This document shows, in pieces, positions 17,601 through 23,900 of a stretch of 64,000 nucleotides of DNA (positions are counted from its first letter, which is position 1; each line of letters starts with the position of its first letter). A program made the position numbers and the translations under genes. The stretch is from contig JAKOVQ010000033.1 of the NCBI GenBank assembly GCA_029781975.1, positions 124,001 through 188,000 on the forward strand, written 5' to 3'. The DNA comes from Acidobacteriota bacterium. Its GTDB lineage: Bacteria; Acidobacteriota; Thermoanaerobaculia; UBA5066. The notes under the pieces were generated by a model, which was not told where the DNA came from, made no database searches, and saw nothing but the letters and a program-made list of their open reading frames with translations.

Positions 17601-18324
17601 GAACCCCTGGCGGCGGGTGTTCGGGGAGGCGAGGACGGAGATCGAGGCGCTGACCCGGGGGGCCGATCTCGTCAAGGTCTACTCGCGAAGCGCGGTGCCG
17701 ATCTTCGAGCGCCTCAACCGGAACGTCGTCTGCATCAGGCCTCCGCGGCCGCCGGTGGAGCCGGGGGTCGAGCCCCTGACGGTCGCCGCCCCGGCCCGCT
17801 TCGGGTTCTTCGGCAGCGCCTACAAGGACGACGAGTTCCCGGCCGTGGCCGCCGCCGTCGAGCGGCTGGTGCGGGCAGGAGGCGGTCCTGGCTTCGAGGT
17901 CGTCGGCTTCGTGCCGCGACCGCTCGCGCAGGTGCCGGGCGTCCGCTGGTTCCCGTGGCGATCCCGGTATCCCGAGTTCCGCCGTTTCCTGGCCACCCGC
18001 GGCTGGGCCGCGGGGCTCGCTCCCCTGCGCGACACCGAGTTCAACCGCTGCAAGGCCGCCGCGAAGTACCTCGAGTACGCCTCGCTCGGGATCGCCGGCA
18101 TCTACTCCGACGTCCCGACCTATCGCGAGGCCGTGAGCCACCGGATCACCGGCCTGCTCGTGGAGCACGAACGGCCCGAGGCCTGGGAGGAGGCGATCGA
18201 CCTCCTCGTGCGGGATCCCGAGCTCGCGCGCGGGATCGTCCAGCGCTCGCGCGAGGACCTGCTCGCCAGCTACTCGCCGGAGCGCTACGCGGAGGAGGTG
18301 GCCAGCCTCCTCCGCCACGCCTGA
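14695..18324 (+). CDS. multi-module glycosyltransferase (degenerate GT2 plus GT4-like modules)
   Basis: The protein has 1209 residues. Residues ~35-240 form a GT2-like domain (ASVVLDAGSG, LEVVVVDDGPEEG, DWDLWLRLA), but where active GT2 enzymes have a DxD/DDD metal site before W-x-P this one reads IAFLSAGARWEPKAL, so it may be inactive. Residues ~340-680 form a GT4-like module (VAYFLDDDLLHLHLL, RAKSPSEYFHAAVAGALGVF). Residues ~680-815 hold a smaller alpha/beta stretch. After a Pro/Ala linker encoded across a run of 11 C, residues ~865-1205 form a second GT4-like module (CPTVYDADDNLLLID, FGFFGSAYKDDEF, CKAAAKYLEYASLGIAGIYS). The GTG start directly follows the aminotransferase stop. The gene converges on a GT4 gene with only 4 nt between stops. 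Likely role: glycan assembly, donors unknown. Confidence 0.85.
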   Translation: MSDAERPDPRRLRVADLLGETRLVRAARSPLQPRASVVLDAGSGPVAAIEQTLGDLLGQTVADLEVVVVDDGPEEGLSQWQEDLHRRDSRLVSIRHDRSLGIPAVRFDEGIEAARGRWIAFLSAGARWEPKALESLLATGEGSGGSCLVVARTLGGGDGPGPAGAPRVPVNALTLTFGNPVGRTGALVERTLLERCGVFDCHLSLVRLFDWDLWLRLAQRAPLAVLEDVVGREPRGVATGHDPAQLPPAVRAGFRIAAAIPRDHELTPPRWRERRPLAAELGGFPLPPGYRRVLEESIDGWLREHHLPGRQGEPGSPSEAGHGPEPPGVTTLLLVGDSAYPALELCFPPHPSAAPDSPALLPVYEPAVQVGAESLRWSDGVVLFRTVTEPGFRVLENAQAAGRPVAYFLDDDLLHLHLLGPPWDVMAPGSARDLELRRQLSAADAVWSTSPRITEVVAPLNPRVVAHQDAVDESFLPEAPPPRARRGALRIGAVGSGYQKLEFSVIWPALLELAKRFGPGIELEFWGIDVGDLPPLGVPVTARPYRYGYRGFLADLGAAQFDILLCPLLDQPAPRRAKSPSEYFHAAVAGALGVFSDVEPFEELPHGLTCLKVANSPEAWLAGLLEACTMPAERFDTMRSAMLAHVKREYSVRAQADLHHAAWLATVCHARTRTRRGADGRPAIAFCCLGEGAWDEELVDAAAVAERYGIRPLLVGEERVGVPARAARFGYPVWLRGGEGMKALEALLASQPVSLVHATRAVEGLEPACRRVGVPLVVGAGAEARLRRPGRVSRELLQRYVNALAEPREPECGPRDVAGPGSAETPPPAGGPAATPTTAPAVGPAGAPRDEAAHALRRGGLLRSLARARWIVKRKPVLVVFDTDLVSVDLCFRSVRGALERATGRDWVLRPAGEVSAQDLRSARAVFFSRALSRRSVDLMEAARKAGCPTVYDADDNLLLIDQLIADPENPWRRVFGEARTEIEALTRGADLVKVYSRSAVPIFERLNRNVVCIRPPRPPVEPGVEPLTVAAPARFGFFGSAYKDDEFPAVAAAVERLVRAGGGPGFEVVGFVPRPLAQVPGVRWFPWRSRYPEFRRFLATRGWAAGLAPLRDTEFNRCKAAAKYLEYASLGIAGIYSDVPTYREAVSHRITGLLVEHERPEAWEEAIDLLVRDPELARGIVQRSREDLLASYSPERYAEEVASLLRHA
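17168..17178 (+). repeat. homopolymer run of 11 C inside the multi-GT gene
   Basis: Eleven consecutive C residues lie in the coding strand at codons ~825-828, encoding the prolines of an inter-domain linker. It is the longest mononucleotide run I found. Slippage would separate the last GT4-like module from the rest. Confidence 0.9.
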
Positions 18325-18328
18325 CCGG

Positions 18329-19645
18329 TCAGGACCCGGTCGGCGGGATCCCCGCGCGGAAGAGGACCTCGCGTGCCAGGAGCGGGGCCAGCCGCCGACG
18401 CCCCGCGACGCAGCCTGCCGCGGCTCCGGGGCGAGCGTCGAGCACGTCCTCGTAGATCCGGCCGATGGCCGTGGCCGTGCTCCTCGCGTCGAAGGAGGCT
18501 GCCCGGCGCGCGGCGGCCTCGCCGATCCGGCGGGCGCGCTCCCGGTCGCCGAGCAGGCTGGCCAGCGCCCGCGCGAGGGCGGGAGGATCGGCCGGCGGCA
18601 CGAGCAGCCCGGAGACGCCGTCCTCGAGGACCTCCTCGGGGCCCCCGCAGCGCGTGGCGACGACCGGGCGGGCCGCCGCAGCGGCCTCCAGGACCCCGAG
18701 TCCGAAGCCTTCCGAGAGGGACGGCTGAACGACCACCTCGGCGGCGCGCAGGAGCGACAGGGGATCGGGAAGGGCGCCGGGGAGCGAGACGCGATCGGCC
18801 AGGCCGTGGCGCGACAGCGCCTCGACGATGGCCCGGACGTACTCCTCGTCGTTGTGACCGCCCGCGAGGACGAGGCAAAGGTCGGGAAAGCGACCAGCCA
18901 GCGAGGCGAAGGCGTCCACGAGGTCCAGCTGGCCCTTGCGGCGTTGCAGCCCCCCCAGCGAGGCCACGACCCGCGCGGTCGGGGGAAGGCCGAGCCGGCG
19001 CAGCAGCGCCTCGCGCCCGACCGCGGGCGAGGCGAGGAAGCCCGCGAGGTCGAACCCGTCGTGGACCACGTGGCGGGGCGCGAGAGCGCAATACCGGTCG
19101 GCCTGGGCCTGCACGGTTCGCGAGACGCAGATCACCCCGTCGGAGAGGAGGTCGACGACGCCGAAGATGAACTCGAGGTCGGAGAAGAACGGCGGCGGGA
19201 AGCCGGTGTCGAGAAGGCCCCGGCTGTGCCAGAGATGGGGGATTCCCAGGCGCGCGGCGGCGAGGGCGCCCTCGAGCGTCACCAGCGTGTTGGTGTGGAC
19301 GAGCGCGACCCTCTCCGTCAGCAGCCAGTCGGCGATCCGGTCGGTCCGCTCCTCGAGCCCGGCGAGCTGGGCGATGAAAGTGGCCGGAGACCAGTGCGTC
19401 GCAGGCATCCACCAGGCCGTCGGCAGGATCGCGAGGTCGACGCCCCGCGCGGCGAGGCTCTCCCGCAAGGGCCCGTCCGCGGGCAGCACCACCGTCGCGC
19501 GGAAGCGCTCCGGGTCGAGGCCCTCGACGAGCCGGACGATCGCCAGCTCGCTTCCGGCCATCGAGGAGTGGGAGACGATCGCGACGCGGGCGGGGTCTCC
19601 CCCCGGTGCTCCCCGCCGCGGCCCCTGAGCGACGGCGCCGGTCAT
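18329..19645 (-). CDS. GT4 family glycosyltransferase
   Basis: This 438-residue GT-B enzyme is close to textbook GT4: VAIVSHSSMAGSELAIVRLV at the N-terminus, HTNTLVTLEGALAAARLG, CVSRTVQAQADRY, VVASLGGLQRRKGQLDLVDAF, and the donor-site EX7E motif in PSLSEGFGLGVLEAAAAARP. It moves a sugar from an NDP donor to a growing glycan in the cytoplasm; the sugar is unknown. The ATG at 19643-19645 overlaps the stop of the upstream GT gene by 4 nt, so the two form a coupled pair. Confidence 0.9.
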   Translation of the reverse strand: MTGAVAQGPRRGAPGGDPARVAIVSHSSMAGSELAIVRLVEGLDPERFRATVVLPADGPLRESLAARGVDLAILPTAWWMPATHWSPATFIAQLAGLEERTDRIADWLLTERVALVHTNTLVTLEGALAAARLGIPHLWHSRGLLDTGFPPPFFSDLEFIFGVVDLLSDGVICVSRTVQAQADRYCALAPRHVVHDGFDLAGFLASPAVGREALLRRLGLPPTARVVASLGGLQRRKGQLDLVDAFASLAGRFPDLCLVLAGGHNDEEYVRAIVEALSRHGLADRVSLPGALPDPLSLLRAAEVVVQPSLSEGFGLGVLEAAAAARPVVATRCGGPEEVLEDGVSGLLVPPADPPALARALASLLGDRERARRIGEAAARRAASFDARSTATAIGRIYEDVLDARPGAAAGCVAGRRRLAPLLAREVLFRAGIPPTGS

Positions 19646-20745
19646 CCGCGCGCCGACACCGCGGCCGTGGTCCTCGAGAGCATCCGGGCGAAGGCAGGAA
19701 TCGCTCCCGCAACCGAGAACCGCTCCTCTACCACCCGGCGGGCCGATCGGACGATCCGTTCCCTCAGGTCGGAGTCGACGAGGAGTCGGCCGATCTCAGC
19801 CTGCCAGGCCTCGACCGAGTTGTCGGCGAGGAGCCCGTCGGCTCCGTGGCGTACCAGCCCGGAGTACGGAGGGACGGCGGAGTAGACGCCGGGGACCCCG
19901 GCGGCGGTCGCGTCGAGGAACTTGAGTGGGCACTTCGAGGCGGAGAACCGCGTGGCGTCGAGAGGCGCCACGAGGACGGTCGGACGGAGGGCGGCGAGGC
20001 GCGCCGCGTAGTCGGCCATGCTCGCCCGGAACGGCTCGAAGCGCACCCGGCCGGGCGGGAGGGAGGCGAGCTCGCCCGGGACCTCGTGCCCCATCACCAG
20101 GACCTGCAGCTCCGGCCACCCTGCGGCCAGCCGAGCCATCGCCGCGAAGGCGCTGGGCTCGAAACGCGGGGAGCCGGCATAGCCGACCGAGAGCCCGAGC
20201 TCCGGAGCGCGGGACGGGTCACCGCCGAACCGCCCCATGTCGAAGGGGATCGGGAGGACCTCGACCGAACGGCTCAAGGGGCGGAGGTCCTCGGCGAGGA
20301 CGGCGTTGAAGACGACCGTGGCGTCCGCGTCGCGCACGCACGCGAGGAAGCTCTCGTAGTCGGGTCGGCCGGGGAGGAAGAGGGCTGAATACCGCGCGTA
20401 CTCCCTCCCGGCGGCGATCCAGTTGTCGTCGATCATCACGATCGTGGGCCGTCCGGAGGCCTTCCGGGCAGCCACGACCTCGGGCGCCGCGGGGAAGCGG
20501 GGGCGGCAGAGGATGACGAGCTCCTCGGCCGCCAGGGCCTCCACGGGCTCGTCGTAGCTCGCGCAGCGCCAGGTGCCGGCCTGCCGCGGGTACAGTCCGT
20601 CCAGGAGCGGCCGCAGGAAGATCTCGACGTGGTGGACGTCCCCCGGGGCATGGACCACCGCGATCCGCTCGGGAAGGCGTTCGCCCGCGACCGGCCTTCC
20701 CGCCCGCCCGAAGGCGCTCCCCGGAAGAGCGAACCGACGATTCAT
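19642..20745 (-). CDS. GT4/CgeB-like glycosyltransferase
   Basis: The 367-residue protein has the layout of Glyco_trans_1_4 enzymes: ERIAVVHAPGDVHHVEIFL, ELVILCRPRFPAAPEVVAAR, PTIVMIDDNWIAAGREYA, VEVLPIPFDMGRF, LSVGYAGSPRFEPSAF and KCPLKFLDATAAGVPGVYS in the donor-binding region. The MIDDNW element recurs as YDADDN and YFLDDD in the multi-GT protein at 14695-18324, so these modules are related. The start is ATG at 20743-20745 with a poor ribosome binding site. Its upstream region lies next to two hairpins that should isolate it from the SLH-protein gene. Confidence 0.8.
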   Translation of the reverse strand: MNRRFALPGSAFGRAGRPVAGERLPERIAVVHAPGDVHHVEIFLRPLLDGLYPRQAGTWRCASYDEPVEALAAEELVILCRPRFPAAPEVVAARKASGRPTIVMIDDNWIAAGREYARYSALFLPGRPDYESFLACVRDADATVVFNAVLAEDLRPLSRSVEVLPIPFDMGRFGGDPSRAPELGLSVGYAGSPRFEPSAFAAMARLAAGWPELQVLVMGHEVPGELASLPPGRVRFEPFRASMADYAARLAALRPTVLVAPLDATRFSASKCPLKFLDATAAGVPGVYSAVPPYSGLVRHGADGLLADNSVEAWQAEIGRLLVDSDLRERIVRSARRVVEERFSVAGAIPAFARMLSRTTAAVSARG

Positions 20746-20820
20746 GACGCGATCTCGCGGAATCGTACCGCGGCCCCCGCGACCTCCGCCGCTCGGCCGG
20801 GCGTCGTGCCCGACGCATCG

Positions 20821-20854
20821 AAGGAAAAGGGCCGGGCGCCTTCGCGCCCGGCCC
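20821..20854 (-). terminator. rho-independent terminator of the SLH-protein gene
   Basis: GGGCCGGGCGC at 20829-20839 pairs perfectly with GCGCCCGGCCC at 20844-20854 across a 4-nt loop. On the minus strand the 11-bp stem is followed by TTTTCCTT. It lies 64 nt past the stop of the gene ending at 20918. On the plus strand no T-run follows. Confidence 0.85.
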
Positions 20855-20868
20855 TCGGTGAGGACGAG

Positions 20869-20899
20869 GACCGGGGGGGAGGGTTCCTCCCCCCCGGTC
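20869..20899 (-). terminator. second hairpin just upstream of the main terminator
   Basis: A perfect 14-bp stem (GACCGGGGGGGAGG at 20869-20882 with its complement at 20886-20899) closes a 3-nt loop. It lies 19 nt after the stop at 20918 on the minus strand. It has no U-tract of its own, so it may be an mRNA 3'-end stabiliser or the first half of a double terminator. Confidence 0.6.
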
Positions 20900-20917
20900 G
20901 GCTAGGAAAGACGGGGT

Positions 20918-23900
20918 TCAGGGATGGATGTAGTAGGGGATCCCGAGCCCGGTCACGAGCCAGACCGAGAGCTGGGCGCGGGTGATGGTCGTCGCCGGGC
21001 AGAAGATGTGATCGCCGCAGCCTGCGGTGATCCCGGCGTTGAAGAGCGCCTCGGCGAACGGCGCGGCCCAGTCGTACGGGCCGCCCGTCACGTCGGTGAA
21101 GTACCCCGTCGGGGGAACGACCGGCGTCATGTTGAGGCCGGCGACGATGAAGACCGACATCTGCGCCCGGTTCACGAGGTCGTTCGGGCAGTAGAGCCGC
21201 GGGGGGCCGGCCTGGCAGCCGGCGACGATGCCGTCGTTGTAGAGCTGCTCGATGTAGTCGGCGGTGTTGTCGGTGTCGGAGATCACCACGTCCGCGAAGA
21301 TTCCGACCGCGGGAGGCGGCGCGAAGTCGGGGCCGTGGATGGCCCGGACCATCGTGACCGCCATCTCGGCGCGGGTGACGCCGGTGTCCGGGCAGAAGTT
21401 GCCGCTGCCGCAGCCGCGGGTGATCCGCGCACCGGCCAGCGCGTGGATGAAGGCGTCGGCCCAGTAGCCGTGCGGGACGTCCCAGAACGCCTTGGTGAAG
21501 TAGACCGGGATGTCGGGCAGCGGGACCGGCGTGTCGTTGGTGGACTTGATCACGGCGCGGAAGAGCCCGAAGTGCGCCGGCGCCACTCCCTCAGGGAAGA
21601 ACTCGCCGAGGACGTCGAGCTGGCCACCGGCCGGGACGGGACCCTCCGTCGGGGTCATCGTGAACCACGGGAGGTTCGGGTTGCAGGGGTACGCCTCGCC
21701 GGCGTCCACGAGGTAGGCCTTGCCGTCGTTCTGGTTGATCGCCCAGAGCCCGTCGCAGCCGAACTCGATACCTGCTCCGCTGTAGTTGCCGAAGCCCGCG
21801 ATGGTGAAGGCGCCGAAGACCGAGTAGCCGTTGGCCACGTCGAGGACGTGGACGGTGTCGGTCGGGGAGTTCTCCATCACGAACAGGTGCTGGGTCGCCG
21901 GGTTGTAGGCCAGACCGGACACGGAGTAGCCCGAGTTGACCTGCTGGAGGATCGTGCCGGCCCGGTTGAACCGGTAGATCGTGGTATCCGTCCAGTTGCC
22001 GGCGAAGAAGGTGTCGGTGTCCGGATCGTAGGCCAGCCCGCGCTGGGAGGTGGCGAACGCCGGGCAGATCTTGTTGCCCGTCGCTCCGACGTTGGGGTTG
22101 ACCTCGTAGATGCAGTTGTCGCCGCCGACGTTGACCTGCCAGAGCATCCCGTTGCCGTCGGCCCGCGTCATGTCGGCGGCCCAGGACCCGCCGAACACGG
22201 CCTGGACCTTACGGCCGGTCGGCGTGCCCGCGGCGGTGTACTCGTGGTCGTAGTCGTCGCCGCCGCCCGCGCCCGGGTTGGAGGCCCAGACGGTGGCACC
22301 GGTGATGCCAGCGCCCCACGGGAGCGCCAGGCCGGTGGACCAGCTCGCCAGGACGTCGCCCGCGGTGAGCCTCGGCGGGGTCGGCTTGGCGGGGCGCGGA
22401 GTCTGCGGCACGCCCTTCAGGCTGAAGAGGTTCTTGGCCACGTACAGCGGGGCCAGGACGCTCTCGCCGCGCGGCTGCAGCGGCCTGGGCGGAACGTAGC
22501 CGCTCCCCAGGGCCTGCGCCTGCAGCTTCACGTTGGCGCCGAGGCCTCCGGTGTTGAGGATGGAGAAGAGCTGCGTCTTCTCGGAGACGGGCTGACCATC
22601 CGGGGTCAGGCGTCCGTCGACGACGAACGGCCACCCGGCGAGGCTCAGCGACGCCGCGGGGAGGGCGAAGTCGAGCCGGTTGATGGTGTCGGGGACGAGG
22701 TTGACGGACTGCTGGACCGTGCCGTAGCCCGTCTTGCTCGCCGTGAACGTCCGCGTGGACGGGCCGTTCGGCGCCGCCGGCGCGGGGGTCGGGGAGAACA
22801 TGTAGTAGAAGCCGGCCGGCAGGTTGCCGGTGGCCGGCGCGGTGTTGGCCGTGCCGCCCAGGTCGCGCACGACCTGCGCGCCGACGACGCCGTTGGTCGT
22901 GTTGGCGTCCGTGACGAAGCCGGCGACGAGCGAGCCGCCGACGGCGTTGCAGAGGAGGGTCGGGTTGTCGACGACCGCCGGCGTGACCGCCGCTCCGAGC
23001 AGGAACTGGACGTCGTCGACGTGGATGTCGTTGCCGAAGGCGCTGACCGCGTTGAGGCCGATCCGGACGCTGGCGCCGGAGACGCCCGTCAGGACCACCT
23101 GGTGCTGTGCCCAGCCGGTGGTACCGGTGCACCGGGCTACAGGGGACCCGGCGTTGACCCAGGTCGTCCCGCCGTCCGTGGAGGTCTGCACCTGGACCGT
23201 GTCGCTGGCGGACAGGCCGCACTCGTGGTACATCCAGAAGCTGACGTAGCCCGTTCCGGTCGAGATGTCCTCGCCGGTGTTCTTCTGGAGCCGCGTCGCG
23301 TTACCCGTGGACGCGGTCCAGGAGTTGAAGATCGCCATGTTGGCGGCGGAGTGGGGGGTGACGCCGGTCGGGTGGACCGACGTGGTTGCGTTGGTCCAGT
23401 TGCCCGCCGTGCCGCTCGTGTCGACGACCGACCAGTTGGCCGGCCACGCCGGAGCCGTCACGCCGTCGAAGTTCTCGGTCCAGACGAGCGCCGGCGGCGG
23501 CGGCGGCGGCGGAATGGTCTCCGTCCGGACGTCGTCGATCTGCCAGTACCACGCCCAGCTCGTGGAGACATAGTGCCACCGCAGCATGATCGTCTGGTTG
23601 GCGTAGGCAGACATGTTGATGGTCTGCTCGGCGGTGTTGTCGGCCGTGAACGTCAGGAGGTTCGTCCAGGTCGCGCCGCCGGTCGTGGAGACGTCGACCG
23701 TGGCCACGTCACCCGAGGCGATCCAGTTGAAGTTCTGCTTGAACTTCAGGTTGCGCGGCGTGGCCGGCATGTGGATCGGCGGGGTCCAGAGCTCGGTGTC
23801 GAAGCCCGGGGAGCCCGAGCCCGCCTTGTCGGAGTCCGCGTCGGCCGAGAAGCCGGTGCCGCCCGTCAGGTTCGCGGAGCCCCACTGGTCATTGCGCTTC

